A stretch of 64,000 bases of DNA from NCBI RefSeq assembly GCF_021044585.1, contig NZ_CP087998.1, positions 2,294,001-2,358,000 of the forward strand, written 5' to 3'. The stretch's first letter is position 1. Each line of letters opens with the position of its first letter. Positions 1-9,001 of this stretch are shown piece by piece. The position numbers and the translations under genes are program-made. The notes beneath the pieces were generated by a model. The model did not search any database, was not told where the DNA came from, and saw only the letters and a program-made list of their open reading frames with translations. Source of the stretch: Sulfurimonas sp. HSL-3221. Lineage in GTDB: Bacteria > Campylobacterota > Campylobacteria > Campylobacterales > Sulfurimonadaceae.

Positions 1-898
1 TCACATACGCCCCGCCGTCAATTGTGATATCCACCTCCAGCGCATGGAGTTTCCCCGTCTCGTCGAAACGGCTTCTGTAGTGCAGCTGCGCGGGGTGGCG
101 CTTGGTCGTGTAGGCGATATCCTCTTCGCGCTCATAGACGATCTTGACATCCTGCCCCGCCTTCTTGCAAAGCAGGTAGGCATAGCCCGCGATCAGGGAG
201 GGGTAATCCTCCTTGCCACCGAATCCCCCGCCCGTCGGCGCCTGCTCCACCTCGATCTTTTCGCCGGCAAGTCCCTCCAGCGCCGCCTCGACAAAGAAGG
301 GGCACTGCATCGAGCCGATGATCTTGACGCGCCCGCCGTTGTAGCGCGCCAGCATACTCTGCGGTTCCAGGTAGGCCTGCTCCTGGTGCGGGGTCGTGTA
401 GGTCTTCTCCAGGCTGAACAGCCCCCTCCCCTCCGGAAGGCTACCTTTGAGCGTATGGATGGCTTTGAAGACATTATCCTCGCCGTAGAGCCGCTGTTTG
501 AGTGCCAGGGACTCCTCCATGCTCAGCACCGGCGCCTGCGCGTCGTAGTCAATCGTAATGTGGGCCGCCGCCTCGCGGAGCCGCCGTTTTGAACGGTGCG
601 CCAGCAGGAGGATCGGCTCCCCGATATGCCGGACCCTCGCCTCTGCGAGGAAGGGCTGGTCGTCAGTGAGGACGACATTGGCGTTGCGACCCTCGATGTC
701 TCTGTAGTCGACGATGACGATATCGGAAAAGTCGAAAGCGGGGTCAAAGGTGATCGCACGGATCTTTCCGTAGGCGATCTCGGAGCGGACAACCGCCCCG
801 TACAATCCGTCAAAAGGCAGATCATCCGTATAGCGCAGCGTCCCGTCCGCTTTTGACGCGGCATCGACACGAACGACACTCTCGCCTACGACTCCCAT
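1..898 (-). CDS. Xanthine dehydrogenase/aldehyde oxidase-family molybdopterin-binding subunit (partial)
   Basis: This frame stays open from an ATG at 898 to the left edge, giving about 299 N-terminal residues; the C-terminal part lies outside. The product begins MGVVGESVVRVDAASK and continues with RYTDDLP, the usual start of the a/b hammerhead domain of molybdenum hydroxylase large subunits. Further on it has HIGEPILLLAH, TPHQEQAYLEPQ and GGGFGGKEDYPS, which are typical of the Mo-cofactor domain. The start is set by GAGGAGG a few bases upstream, and a CATAAT -10-like hexamer lies at 945-950. These enzymes hydroxylate purines, aldehydes or related compounds with FAD and 2Fe-2S partners, which are not visible here. 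The substrate cannot be told. Confidence 0.88.
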   Translation of the reverse strand, partial: MGVVGESVVRVDAASKADGTLRYTDDLPFDGLYGAVVRSEIAYGKIRAITFDPAFDFSDIVIVDYRDIEGRNANVVLTDDQPFLAEARVRHIGEPILLLAHRSKRRLREAAAHITIDYDAQAPVLSMEESLALKQRLYGEDNVFKAIHTLKGSLPEGRGLFSLEKTYTTPHQEQAYLEPQSMLARYNGGRVKIIGSMQCPFFVEAALEGLAGEKIEVEQAPTGGGFGGKEDYPSLIAGYAYLLCKKAGQDVKIVYEREEDIAYTTKRHPAQLHYRSRFDETGKLHALEVDITIDGGAYV

Positions 899-1045
899 CG
901 CGTCCTCCTCGCACGAACGGCTCCCTCCGGAGCCACCTTAAACCATTATGCCCAAACATTCGCGAAAGCCCCATTAACGCAGCCTTAAACACCACTTGGA
1001 TAAAATATCCGACTTTCGTAGAATTACCGATAATTTGGAGAACCA

Positions 1046-1963
1046 ATGAACGAAGCCAAGTACATTTGGATGAACGGCGAATTCCTCCCCTGGCAGGAAT
1101 CAAAAGTCCACGTACTGTCACATACGCTGCACTACGGCAACGGCGTTATCGAAGGGACCAAGGCGTACAAAACCGACAAGGGGTACGCCATCTTCCGTCT
1201 CAACGACCATACCGAGCGTCTGATCCAGTCGGGCAAGATGGTCCTGCTCAACATCCCCTACAGCGTCGAGGAGCTCAACAATGCGCAGATCGAACTGATC
1301 CGCAAAAACGACTTTACCGGCGACAACGTCTACCTGCGCCCCTTCGCCTTCCTGGGTTACGGCGTCATGGGCCTCTACCACAAGGATGCCCCGGTCGAGA
1401 CGGCCGTCGCCGCATGGGAGTGGGGCGCCTACCTCGGCGAAGAGGGAATGCGCAAAGGGATCCGTCTCAAGATCTCCTCGTTCACCCGCCCGGCCAACAC
1501 CTCCAACATGGGCAAAGCCAAGGCGGTCGCGAACTACCTGAACTCGCAGATGGCCAAGTTCGAAGCGGTCGAATGCGGCTACGACGAAGCCCTGCTCCTT
1601 GACGACCAGGGGTACGTCGCCGAAGCGAGCGGCGCGGGCTTCTTCATGGTCCGCGACGGCAAGCTTATCTCGCCGCCTAATGACAACTCCCTCGAATCGA
1701 TCACCCAGAAGACGATCATCGAGCTGGCCCAGGATATGGGTTACGAGGTTGTTCGCCGCCGCGTTACCCGCGAAGAGGCCTACATCGCCGATGAAGCCTT
1801 CCTGACCGGTACGGCCGCGGAGATCACCCCGGTCCGCGAAATCGATGCCCGCATCCTCGGCAACGGCGCCCGCGGTCCGATCACGGAAAAACTGCAAAGC
1901 GCCTATTTCGATGTCGTCTTCGGACGCAACCCGAACTACACGCACTACCTGACCTACGTCTAA
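1046..1963 (+). CDS. ilvE: Branched-chain amino acid aminotransferase
   Basis: The 305-residue product is a full-length class IV PLP aminotransferase that makes or degrades leucine, isoleucine and valine in the cytosol. It shows HYGNGVIEGTKAY near residue 30, the PLP-lysine segment GKAKAVANYLNS with Lys159 as the likely Schiff-base lysine, and the late motif FLTGTAAEITPV. The ATG follows TTGGAG with 5-6 nt spacing. It is followed 13 nt later by the SPFH gene and may be cotranscribed with it. It diverges from the molybdoenzyme gene to its left. Confidence 0.95.
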   Translation: MNEAKYIWMNGEFLPWQESKVHVLSHTLHYGNGVIEGTKAYKTDKGYAIFRLNDHTERLIQSGKMVLLNIPYSVEELNNAQIELIRKNDFTGDNVYLRPFAFLGYGVMGLYHKDAPVETAVAAWEWGAYLGEEGMRKGIRLKISSFTRPANTSNMGKAKAVANYLNSQMAKFEAVECGYDEALLLDDQGYVAEASGAGFFMVRDGKLISPPNDNSLESITQKTIIELAQDMGYEVVRRRVTREEAYIADEAFLTGTAAEITPVREIDARILGNGARGPITEKLQSAYFDVVFGRNPNYTHYLTYV

Positions 1964-1976
1964 AAGGAAAGCAAGC

Positions 1977-3047
1977 ATGGCAACAGACATGAACGACTAC
2001 TTCAACAAGAAAAAAAGCAGCTCCGGCGGCAGCGGCGGCGGCGGTTTCACCCCACCCAAGCCCCCCAAGATGGAGTTCAACATGGGCAAAGGCAAATCGG
2101 CACTGCTCCTTCTCGGCGTCGTCATCGTTGTCTTCCTGCTGCTCGCCAAACCCTTCGTCATCATTACCGAAGGGGAGCGCGGTATTCTCGCGACCAACGG
2201 AAAGTATGAACCCAATGCCCTCCTGCCGGGCCTGCACTTCATCATCCCCGTGATCCAGAAGGTCTACCTCGTCGACACGAAGGTCAGAATCATCAACTAC
2301 GCCAGCCGCATCGAGCGTGCCGGGGCCGAAGGCGAAGGCCTTGAAGTCCGTCCGGCGATCACCGTCCTGGATAAACGCGGTCTGCCCGTCTCCATCGAAC
2401 TGACGGTCCAGTACCGCCTCAATGCGCAGTACGCGGCACAGACCATCTCCAATTGGGGCTTCAGCTGGGAAGAGAAGATCATCAACCCCGTCGTGCGCGA
2501 CATCGTCCGCAACGTCGTCGGCCAGTACGAGGCGGAATCCCTGCCGACGAACCGCAATACCATCGCGAACCAGATCGAACAGGGCATCCGCCAGAGTATC
2601 GAGGGGCAGGAGAACTCCCCGGCCATCTTCCAGTCGGTCCAGCTGCGTGAAATCGTCCTGCCGCAGAAGGTCAAGGACCAGATCGAAAGCGTTCAGATCG
2701 CCAAGCAGCAGGTCCAAAAAGCCGAGCAGGAGGTCCAGCGCGCGAAGCAGGAGGCCCTGAAACGTGCCGCGGAAGCCCAGGGTAAAGCGAATGCGATCAA
2801 GATCGAAGCCGAGGGTAAAGCGAATGCGATCAAGATCGAGGCCGACGCAACCGCACAGGCCAACCGGGCCATCAGTGCATCGCTCACCGACAAACTCCTC
2901 CAGATGGAGCAGATCAAGGTCCAGGGACAGTTCAACGACGCCCTGCGCGAGAACAAAGACGCGAAGATCTTCCTGACACCGGGCGGCTCCACGCCGAATA
3001 TCTGGGTTGATATGAAAGATCCGCAGAAACAGAGCGCGATCCGCTAA
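1977..3047 (+). CDS. SPFH/prohibitin-family membrane protein (HflK/C-like)
   Basis: The 356-residue protein has a Gly/Ser/Pro-rich cytosolic N-terminus (about 1-35), one membrane segment near 40-58, an SPFH domain (about 60-240) and an Ala/Glu/Lys/Gln-rich coiled coil (about 230-300). SPFH proteins of this form assemble into large membrane rings and influence FtsH-type proteases and membrane organisation; the specific role here is inference. AAAGGAAAGCA precedes the ATG. The coiled coil carries a near-perfect internal 11-residue duplication (KANAIKIEAEG). A strong terminator follows, so the ilvE-SPFH unit probably ends here. Confidence 0.88.
   Translation: MATDMNDYFNKKKSSSGGSGGGGFTPPKPPKMEFNMGKGKSALLLLGVVIVVFLLLAKPFVIITEGERGILATNGKYEPNALLPGLHFIIPVIQKVYLVDTKVRIINYASRIERAGAEGEGLEVRPAITVLDKRGLPVSIELTVQYRLNAQYAAQTISNWGFSWEEKIINPVVRDIVRNVVGQYEAESLPTNRNTIANQIEQGIRQSIEGQENSPAIFQSVQLREIVLPQKVKDQIESVQIAKQQVQKAEQEVQRAKQEALKRAAEAQGKANAIKIEAEGKANAIKIEADATAQANRAISASLTDKLLQMEQIKVQGQFNDALRENKDAKIFLTPGGSTPNIWVDMKDPQKQSAIR
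2780..2839 (+). repeat. 33-bp-period tandem duplication inside the SPFH coiled coil
   Basis: A 27-nt string starting GGGTAAAGCGAATGCG occurs at 2780-2806 and again without change at 2813-2839, a period of 33 nt or 11 codons. It duplicates the coiled-coil unit KANAIKIEA. Eleven residues is three heptad-like turns, so the reading frame and the coil register are kept. Confidence 0.9.
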
Positions 3048-3065
3048 GCGCTTCCCTCCCCCCGG

Positions 3066-3113
3066 AGGGTTGAATCAAGCCGGAGCACCTCCGTTTTGAT
3101 TCAATCCTTTTTT
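3066..3113 (+). terminator. Rho-independent terminator after the SPFH gene
   Basis: A long stem pairs AGGGTTGAATCAA (3066-3078) with TTGATTCAATCCT with one G-U pair. A second inner stem CGGAG/CTCCG lies in the loop. A run of six T follows at 3108-3113. This placement also shows that the upstream TTG at 3096, in frame with hisIE, lies inside a terminator and is not the hisIE start. Confidence 0.85.
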
Positions 3114-3125
3114 CCTGGAAAAAAC

Positions 3126-3806
3126 ATGCAAGAAATTCTCAATCGGGTCGACTGGCAAAAACAGGAACTGCTTCCCGTTATCGTGCAGGACGTCCATACG
3201 AACGAAGTCCTGATGATGGCCTACATGAACCGCGAAGCCCTCCAGCTCTCCCTGGAGACGAAACTCGCCCACTACTACTCCCGCTCAAAGCAGCGGCTGT
3301 GGAAAAAGGGCGAAAGCAGCGGCCACCTGCAGCACATCAAGCAGTTCCTCATCGACTGCGACGACGACACCCTGCTGCTCAAGGTCGAACAGGAGGGCGT
3401 TGCCTGCCACACCGGCCGCAAATCCTGTTTCTTCTCCGAGCTCGACAGCGGCAGCGAGACCATGGCAGTCGAAGTCGATATGACCGCGGCCTACGGCGTC
3501 ATCGACACCCTCTACCACACGATCCTCGAGCGCAAGAACGCCGACCCGGAAACCTCCTGGACGGCCAAGCTGCTGAGCAAAGGGGAAAACACGATCCTCA
3601 AAAAGGTCGTCGAAGAGGCCGGGGAGTTCAGTTTCGCCGTCAAAGATAACGACGAGGAAGAGATCGTCTACGAAGCGGCAGACCTCACCTACCACGTCCT
3701 CGTCGCCCTGGGCTACAAGAACATCTCCCCCGACCGCATCAAGCAGGAGCTCGCCCGCCGCTTCGGCATAAGCGGCATCGCGGAAAAGGCCTCACGCCCA
3801 TCCTAG
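3126..3806 (+). CDS. hisIE: Bifunctional phosphoribosyl-AMP cyclohydrolase / phosphoribosyl-ATP pyrophosphatase
   Basis: The 226-residue protein fuses two steps of histidine synthesis. The N-terminal HisI part (about 1-115) has the SRSKQRLWKKGESSGH substrate motif, acidic DCDDDT and the zinc Cys/His region GVACHTGRKSCFF. The C-terminal HisE part (about 125-226) has the Mg-binding helical region with EEAGEF and YEAADLTYH. The ATG at 3126 lies behind CCTGGAAAAAAC. A longer frame from TTG 3096 exists but begins within the preceding terminator. No other his gene is adjacent, as is common when his genes are dispersed. Confidence 0.95.
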   Translation: MQEILNRVDWQKQELLPVIVQDVHTNEVLMMAYMNREALQLSLETKLAHYYSRSKQRLWKKGESSGHLQHIKQFLIDCDDDTLLLKVEQEGVACHTGRKSCFFSELDSGSETMAVEVDMTAAYGVIDTLYHTILERKNADPETSWTAKLLSKGENTILKKVVEEAGEFSFAVKDNDEEEIVYEAADLTYHVLVALGYKNISPDRIKQELARRFGISGIAEKASRPS

Positions 3807-3967
3807 CCAAATGGCTATCCTTATCTAAAGTAGATACTGCAAAAATCTATGCCAGTATCTACTTCTTCTATCAAGTCTTGAATGATAATTAGCGTATCGA
3901 GAGGATTACCGGGGAATGGAATGCCCCGAAAGCGGCAGCCTTTCGCACTTTCTTCTTTCGGGTTCGG

Positions 3968-3995
3968 TTTCTTCTTTGTGCGAACAAAGAAGAAA
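3968..3995. terminator. Perfect 12-bp hairpin with GCGA loop, possible bidirectional terminator
   Basis: TTTCTTCTTTGT (3968-3979) pairs perfectly with ACAAAGAAGAAA (3984-3995) around a GCGA tetraloop. It lies between the convergent hisIE and radical SAM genes, just past the stop of the latter. The U-rich arm could serve as a termination tract for either strand. The rest of 3807-4009 shows nothing I recognise. Confidence 0.55.
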
Positions 3996-4009
3996 GGGAA
4001 CAAAAAAAC

Positions 4010-4975
4010 TCAGTACTTCAGCCCGATCTGTTTCAAAGCCGCATTGATATGCCGCACCTGCGTATTCCGGTCCCGGCACCACGCCGGCGCGATGAGGGTA
4101 TCGTTATCGATCCCGGCGGTAATACGCTGCACGGAGACATTCGCAGGCTTCATCTCGATCGCCTTGAGCAGCGTATCGAGGTACTCCTCCTCCGTAATCG
4201 GCGTAAACTCGCCCCGGGCATACTCGTTGGCCAGCGCCGTTCGCGTCACGACATAGAGGGGGTGGTACTTCACCGAGTCGATCCCCCACTCGTACGCCCT
4301 CATAGCCGTCTCAAGCATCATTGCCTGCGTTTCGCCCGGCAGGCCGAAGATGAGGTGGCCGCAGACATGCAGGCCCGCCGCCTTGCTCTTCTTAATCCAG
4401 TGCTCGACATTGGCGCTGTCGTGGCCGCGGTTGATCCGCTCGAGGGTCTCGTCGTAGACGGACTGGATACCGTACTCGACCCAGATCTCTTTCGTTTTGG
4501 CCAGCTCTGCGAGGTAGTCGAGGGTCTCGTCGGTGATGCTGTCCGAGCGCGTCCCGATACTGAGCCCCACGACGTCATCAAAGGAGAGCGCCTTGTCGTA
4601 GAGCGCCTTGAGCGTCGCGAAGGGGGCGTAGGTGTTCGTAAAGGACTGGAAATAGACGAGGAACTTCGTTGCCCCGTATTCGCGGCGCAGTCTCGCCGAA
4701 AGGACGTCGAACTGCTTTTCAAGCTGCTCGAGCTGCTTGGGGAGGTAGGGGTTCTCTTTGCTCTGCAGGTTCAGGTGGAAACCCTTGAGCGGCTGTACCT
4801 TGTCAAGACTCGGGCTGAAGGAGTCGTTCTCGCAGAAGGTACAGCCGCCCCGGGCGACGGTGCCGTCGATATTGGGGCAGGTGAAGCCGGAGATGGAGAT
4901 GGAGACCTTGAAGACCTTCTCCCCGAATTTCTCCTGGAGATAGGTCCCGAAAGTGTAGATCTGCTTCGGCTGCAA
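4010..4975 (-). CDS. Radical SAM protein, YhcC/TIGR01212 family
   Basis: The 321-residue protein has the atypical radical SAM cluster of this family: Cys33 in FTCPNIDG, then Cys45 and Cys48 in GGCTFC. It continues with SFTNTYAP and GLSIGTRSD, which fit the TIM-barrel core. The reaction of this conserved family is not established; some reports link it to tRNA modification, which is not shown by this sequence. The start is a TTG at 4975, eight nt past the purF stop, with AGGGA upstream; no earlier in-frame start exists. It is probably translated from the purF message. Confidence 0.85.
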   Translation of the reverse strand: MQPKQIYTFGTYLQEKFGEKVFKVSISISGFTCPNIDGTVARGGCTFCENDSFSPSLDKVQPLKGFHLNLQSKENPYLPKQLEQLEKQFDVLSARLRREYGATKFLVYFQSFTNTYAPFATLKALYDKALSFDDVVGLSIGTRSDSITDETLDYLAELAKTKEIWVEYGIQSVYDETLERINRGHDSANVEHWIKKSKAAGLHVCGHLIFGLPGETQAMMLETAMRAYEWGIDSVKYHPLYVVTRTALANEYARGEFTPITEEEYLDTLLKAIEMKPANVSVQRITAGIDNDTLIAPAWCRDRNTQVRHINAALKQIGLKY

Positions 4976-4983
4976 ATGTGTCC

Positions 4984-6336
4984 CTAGACGATGTACTCGC
5001 CGGTAAAGCAGGCGGTACAGTATTCGCTGCCCTCGGCCCGCACCGAACGCATCAGCGCCTCGGTACTGAGGAACGCCAGAGAGTCCGCCTCGATGTAGTG
5101 GCAGATTTCCTCGATGCTCATATTTGCCGCGATCAGCTTCTCTTTGTTCGGCGTATCAACGCCGTAGAAACAGGGGTCCGTCGTCGGCGGGCTGGAGATG
5201 CGCATATGCACCTCGGCCGCACCCGCCTCTTTGAGCATACGCACGATGCGGCGGCTCGTCGTCCCGCGAACGATGGAGTCGTCGATGACGATGAGGCGTT
5301 TGCCCTCGATCAGTTCGCGGATCGGGGAGAGCTTCATCTTGACCTTGAGATCGCGCATCTCCTGCGTCGGCTCGATGAAGGTACGGCCGATGTAGTGGTT
5401 GCGCATGATCCCCATCTCGTAGGGGATCCCGCTCTCCTGCGAATAGCCGATGGCCGCCGGCACGCCGCCGTCGGGGACGGGCACGACCATATCCGCCTCG
5501 ATCGGCTGCTCTTTGGCCAGCTGCACACCCATGTTCTTGCGCTTCTGGTAGACGTTTTTGCCGAAGACCTCGGAGTCGGGACGGGCGAAGTAGACGTACT
5601 CAAAGATACAGTGCTTCGGGGTTCCGTCAAAGATTTTGAGCGACTGCGGTGCCTTCCCTTTTTCAAAGATGAGCATTTCGCCCGGTTCGACGTCACGGAT
5701 ATAGGTCGCGCCTATCAGATCAAAAGCACAGGTCTCGGACGCGACGACGTAACCGTCGCCGATACGTCCCAGAGCCAGCGGACGGAAGCCGAAACGGTCG
5801 CGCACCGCGAACATCTTGGTACGGCTCAGAAAGACGAGCGAGAACGCCCCCTCGATCTGTTTGACGGCATCGATGATGCGGTCTTTGAGTTTGCTCTGCG
5901 TACTTCTGGCGATCAGGTGGATCAGGTTCTCCGTATCCATGGAGCTCTGGAAGATCGCCCCCTCTTTAATGAGCTTGTTGCGGACCTCCTGGGCATTGGT
6001 CAGGTTACCGTTGTGGACGATGGAGATCTGTCCCAGGTCGTAATTGGCATGGACCGGCTGGGCATCGAGGATGGAGTCGTCCCCCGCCGTAGAATAGCGG
6101 GTATGGCCGATGGCCATATGCCCTTTGAGCGTCGCCAGTTTCTGCTCGTCAAAGACCTGGGTAACGAGCCCGCGGTCTTTGATGGTGTGCAGACGTTCCC
6201 CGTCTCCGGAACTGATGCCCGCCGCCTCCTGGCCGCGGTGCTGCAGCGAATGCAGGGAGAAATAGGCGAGCTTGGAGGCTTCGACATGGTTGAAGATGCC
6301 GACGACGGCACATTTTTCATTCAATGATTGACGCAT
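4984..6336 (-). CDS. purF: Amidophosphoribosyltransferase
   Basis: The 450-residue enzyme commits PRPP to purine synthesis using glutamine. It starts MRQSLNEK followed by CAVVGIF; Cys9 would become the N-terminal nucleophile after propeptide removal. The glutaminase region shows LQHRGQEAAGI and HTRYST. The phosphoribosyl region shows VIDDSIVRGTTS, the PRPP loop. A longer frame starts at 6426, but AAAGGAG stands just before 6336, which gives the usual family start. It lies in a run dapB-purF-radical SAM on the minus strand; dapB ends only 13 nt upstream. Confidence 0.96.
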   Translation of the reverse strand: MRQSLNEKCAVVGIFNHVEASKLAYFSLHSLQHRGQEAAGISSGDGERLHTIKDRGLVTQVFDEQKLATLKGHMAIGHTRYSTAGDDSILDAQPVHANYDLGQISIVHNGNLTNAQEVRNKLIKEGAIFQSSMDTENLIHLIARSTQSKLKDRIIDAVKQIEGAFSLVFLSRTKMFAVRDRFGFRPLALGRIGDGYVVASETCAFDLIGATYIRDVEPGEMLIFEKGKAPQSLKIFDGTPKHCIFEYVYFARPDSEVFGKNVYQKRKNMGVQLAKEQPIEADMVVPVPDGGVPAAIGYSQESGIPYEMGIMRNHYIGRTFIEPTQEMRDLKVKMKLSPIRELIEGKRLIVIDDSIVRGTTSRRIVRMLKEAGAAEVHMRISSPPTTDPCFYGVDTPNKEKLIAANMSIEEICHYIEADSLAFLSTEALMRSVRAEGSEYCTACFTGEYIV

Positions 6337-6349
6337 ATGACTCCTTTTA

Positions 6350-7117
6350 TTATAGTCCGAGGCAGTCGGCGATGGAATAGAGGCCGCTGGGTTGCGTATG
6401 CAGCCACTTCGCCGCACGGATGGCACCCTTGGAGAAGGTGTTGCGGCTGGTGGCAGTGTGATTCAGTTCGATGAACTCGCCGTCGTTATAGAAACCGACG
6501 GTATGGCGTCCGACGATGTCGCCGCCGCGCAGCGCCATGACGGCGATCTCGTCACCGGTGCGTTCGCCGATATTGCCGTTGCGGCCGCTGACGCGGACCT
6601 TGTCAAGGTCGAGGTCGCGGCCCGCTGCCGCCGATTCGGCCAGGGTCAGCGCGGTACCGCTCGGAGCGTCTTTCTTGTGGCGGTGGTGCATCTCGACAAT
6701 CTCGATGTCGAACCCCTCCAGTGTCTTGGAAGCGAGGTTGACAAGCTTGTTCAGCAGCGCCACGCCCAGGGACATGTTCGTCGCGTACAGCACCGGCGCC
6801 ACGCCGCTGAGCTCTTTGAGCAGGTTGAGCTGGTGCACATTCAGCCCCGTGGTCCCGCTCACCAGGGGTTTGGGGGTTTTCAGCAGGGTTTCGAGCAGCG
6901 GTTGGGCCGCTTCGGGCAGGGAGAAATCGATTATGATGTCCGACGCTGCGACAAAGGCCTCCACGTCATTGGTCACCAGTGTCCCCTCCGGCAGGGAGGC
7001 CTCCAGGCTGTTGCGGACATAGACCGCGGAGAGCCTCAGCGTCTCCTCCGGGCCCAGATCCTCGATCAGCAGTTTGCCTACACGGCCGGTCGCCCCGTAA
7101 ATTCCGACGTTTACCAT
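6350..7117 (-). CDS. dapB: 4-Hydroxy-tetrahydrodipicolinate reductase
   Basis: The 255-residue protein reduces hydroxy-tetrahydrodipicolinate in lysine and meso-diaminopimelate synthesis. It shows the Rossmann motif [18 protein letters not shown], the catalytic [15 protein letters not shown] and a C-terminal AAKWL. Two ATGs are possible, at 7123 and 7117. AGAGG lies 6 nt before the second but abuts the first, so 7117 is preferred. The trxB stop lies just upstream, which suggests cotranscription. Confidence 0.95.
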   Translation of the reverse strand: MVNVGIYGATGRVGKLLIEDLGPEETLRLSAVYVRNSLEASLPEGTLVTNDVEAFVAASDIIIDFSLPEAAQPLLETLLKTPKPLVSGTTGLNVHQLNLLKELSGVAPVLYATNMSLGVALLNKLVNLASKTLEGFDIEIVEMHHRHKKDAPSGTALTLAESAAAGRDLDLDKVRVSGRNGNIGERTGDEIAVMALRGGDIVGRHTVGFYNDGEFIELNHTATSRNTFSKGAIRAAKWLHTQPSGLYSIADCLGL

Positions 7118-7126
7118 TCTCATCCT

Positions 7127-8071
7127 CTAAGCGTTTTGTTTTTCATCAACGTACGTGATCACCTGAAGCGCTGCCGTTGCACCGTCGCCTGCGGCACAGA
7201 CAACCTGTTTCGGTGCCTCGATGCGCAGGTCGCCCGCGGCGAAAACGCCCGGCGTACTGGTACGCATACTGAGGTCCACGATCACCTGTCCCCAGTCGTT
7301 GACATCGCAGAGCCAGCTGCCGTCTTCCTGTTTCAGCACGGCGTTGTTGACGTTATGGCCGACGAAAACGAAGACCCCGGGGATCTCCAGGTCGCGGGTC
7401 GACCCATCCCGGAAAGCGACCCGCAGCCCGGTCACGCCCATCGCGTCACCGTAGACCTCGTCGGGTACGGCATCCAGCACCTGCTCGATATTGGCGGTGT
7501 TGTTGATACGTTCAATCGTACTCGGTGCGGCCCGGAAACGGTCCCGGCGGTGTACCAGGTAGACTTTGGAGCAGATCTTGGAGAGATAGAGCGCCTCTTC
7601 GAGCGCCGTGTCTCCGCCACCGATGACGGCGACCTCTTGGCCTTTGTAGAAGAAACCGTCGCAGGTGGCGCAGGTGCTGACGCCGCGGCCGAAGAGAAGA
7701 TCCTCGCCTTTGAAGCCGGCACGCTTCGGCGTCGAACCGGTACAGACGATGACGCTGAGCGCTTCATCGACCTTGCCGTCTTCGCGGGTAATGCGGAAAG
7801 TCCCCTCTTCCGTACGTGAAACGTTTGTTACTGCAACCATCTCATGCTTGAGCCCGAAACGCATGCACTGCTCCGGCCAGGGCATCATCAGGTCCATACC
7901 GGAGATCTCGCCGGTGACCCCTGGATAGTTCTCAATCTCGCTGCTGCCCGTGATCTGGCCCCCGGGCATGCCCTGTTCATACATCACGACGTTTTTCAAG
8001 CCGCCGCGCGTCGCATAAAGCCCCGCCGTCAGTCCGGCCGGACCGCCTCCGATAATGGCACAATCGAGCAT
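7127..8071 (-). CDS. trxB: Thioredoxin-disulfide reductase
   Basis: The 314-residue flavoprotein passes electrons from NADPH to thioredoxin. It has the FAD motif [14 protein letters not shown] at the N-terminus, the redox pair in CATCDG (about 134-137), the NADPH motif [11 protein letters not shown], and the late FAD motif GVFAAGD. Its length is normal. It lies downstream of trxA on the same strand, with about 125 nt between them that contain a GC-rich hairpin, so the pair may be coordinately expressed. Confidence 0.96.
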   Translation of the reverse strand: MLDCAIIGGGPAGLTAGLYATRGGLKNVVMYEQGMPGGQITGSSEIENYPGVTGEISGMDLMMPWPEQCMRFGLKHEMVAVTNVSRTEEGTFRITREDGKVDEALSVIVCTGSTPKRAGFKGEDLLFGRGVSTCATCDGFFYKGQEVAVIGGGDTALEEALYLSKICSKVYLVHRRDRFRAAPSTIERINNTANIEQVLDAVPDEVYGDAMGVTGLRVAFRDGSTRDLEIPGVFVFVGHNVNNAVLKQEDGSWLCDVNDWGQVIVDLSMRTSTPGVFAAGDLRIEAPKQVVCAAGDGATAALQVITYVDEKQNA

Positions 8072-8174
8072 GGAAAACCCTTTATTCCCTTACGGTAATT
8101 AATGGAGAAATAATATCGCTAACATACTAAAGATGGACTTTGACACAGAAGCAGTGAGAAGTTTAAAGTTGGGG

Positions 8175-8190
8175 TGCAGGCGAGCGCCTG
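8175..8190 (-). terminator. GC-rich hairpin between trxA and trxB
   Basis: The sequence GCAGGCGAGCGCCTGC folds into a 6-bp GC stem with a four-base loop, eight nt past the trxA stop. There is no clear T run after it, so it may be an attenuator or an RNA-stabilising 3' end more than a full terminator. Confidence 0.4.
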
Positions 8191-8197
8191 CAAAGTA

Positions 8198-8515
8198 TTA
8201 GAGGTGTGCGTTGATTTTCTCTTCGAACGCCTGCTTGGAAGCGGCACCGATCATCTGATCAACGACTTCGCCGTTCTTGAAGATCATGACCGTCGGGATG
8301 GAGCGGATACCGAATTTTACGGCGATGTCCTGCTCTTCATCCGTGTTCACTTTCGCGATCGTGGCTTTGCCTTCGTAATCTTCAGCCAGCTCTTCGATCA
8401 CCGGCGCGATCATACGGCACGGTCCACACCACGGCGCCCAGAAGTCAACCAGTGTAACACCCTCTTTTACAGTTTCCTCAAATGTAGCAGCCGTCAGTTC
8501 AACATATTTTCCCAT
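8198..8515 (-). CDS. trxA: Thioredoxin
   Basis: The 105-residue protein has the classical active site WCGPC with Cys30 and Cys33, the preceding DFWAP, and the cis-proline segment SIPTVMIF. It serves as general cytosolic disulfide reductant and substrate of the neighbouring TrxB. A longer frame begins at 8548, but AAAGGAATTCAAA precedes the ATG at 8515 and the family starts there. A TATAAT -10 lies at 8547-8552. Confidence 0.97.
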   Translation of the reverse strand: MGKYVELTAATFEETVKEGVTLVDFWAPWCGPCRMIAPVIEELAEDYEGKATIAKVNTDEEQDIAVKFGIRSIPTVMIFKNGEVVDQMIGAASKQAFEEKINAHL

Positions 8516-8546
8516 TTTGAATTCCTTTCGTGAATATCGTGTCTTC

Positions 8547-8552
8547 ATTATA
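8547..8552 (-). promoter_or_regulatory. -10 element of trxA
   Basis: TATAAT on the minus strand, 31 nt before the trxA start, is a consensus -10 hexamer. No clear -35 is seen, which is usual in Campylobacterota. Confidence 0.6.
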
Positions 8553-8606
8553 CCTGCAAAATTTATAAAGTAAACTTCGCATGATAATTTTTATTAAGAA
8601 GCTTTG

Positions 8607-8631
8607 TCTCCGATATTTTTTAAATCGGAGA
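8607..8631 (-). terminator. Hairpin downstream of the formate dehydrogenase-yraN unit
   Basis: TCTCCGAT (8607-8614) pairs with ATCGGAGA (8624-8631) around an AT-rich loop, about 40 nt beyond the yraN stop. The 8-bp stem fits a terminator, but the T run is in the loop and not after the stem, so efficiency is doubtful. Confidence 0.45.
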
Positions 8632-8671
8632 AATATTATCCTATTTAAAATAAGTGCATTCTGAAACATCT

Positions 8672-9001
8672 CTACAAGGTGATATTTTCAAGCAATTCGC
8701 ACTCCCCGCCGCTGACAATCACGGCGTCAAGCACGTAGTCGAGCTCCAGGCGGTGCTTTTTCATATAGCTTTCCGCCGTCATCAGGATCTTGCGTATTTT
8801 CGCCGGTGTGACGTTATTTGCCGCCTGTTCAAAGGTCGGGGAACTTTTCACCTCGATGATGTGCAGCACCTCATCCCGCATCGCCAGGATATCAATCTCG
8901 CCGAAGCAGCTGCTGACGTTCCTGTCGATAATGCTGAACCCCCGTGCGCGCAGGAAATCGACGGCCTGCTGTTCGGCGACGTCCCCTGCAGCCCGGCTCA
9001 T
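8672..9001 (-). CDS. yraN: YraN-family (UPF0102) endonuclease-like protein
   Basis: The 109-residue protein has the conserved nuclease fold signature of the UPF0102 family: GEIDILA, then HIIEVKSS, giving the D...E-x-K active-site triad. It starts AAGDVAEQQAVDFLRARGF, as family members do. The cellular role is unsettled; a Holliday-junction or DNA-repair role has been suggested by fold only. Its ATG overlaps the formate dehydrogenase stop by 4 nt (ATGA), so translation is coupled. Confidence 0.85.
   Translation of the reverse strand: MSRAAGDVAEQQAVDFLRARGFSIIDRNVSSCFGEIDILAMRDEVLHIIEVKSSPTFEQAANNVTPAKIRKILMTAESYMKKHRLELDYVLDAVIVSGGECELLENITL

Noticed and set aside
193-474. Arg-rich reading frames on the minus strand at the left edge, and an apparent frameshift in the molybdoenzyme near 421-435
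   Set aside because: Recounting the C run (five C then T then four C) keeps one frame open from 898 to the edge, so there is no frameshift and the Arg-rich frames are shadows.
3096-3125. TTG start for hisIE at 3096
   Set aside because: It lies within the downstream arm of a strong terminator; the ATG at 3126 is the family start.
5334-5696. Long open frames opposite purF, transketolase, homoserine dehydrogenase and other genes
   Set aside because: High-GC shadow frames with Arg/Ser/Ala-rich or Val/Asp-rich translations and no motifs.
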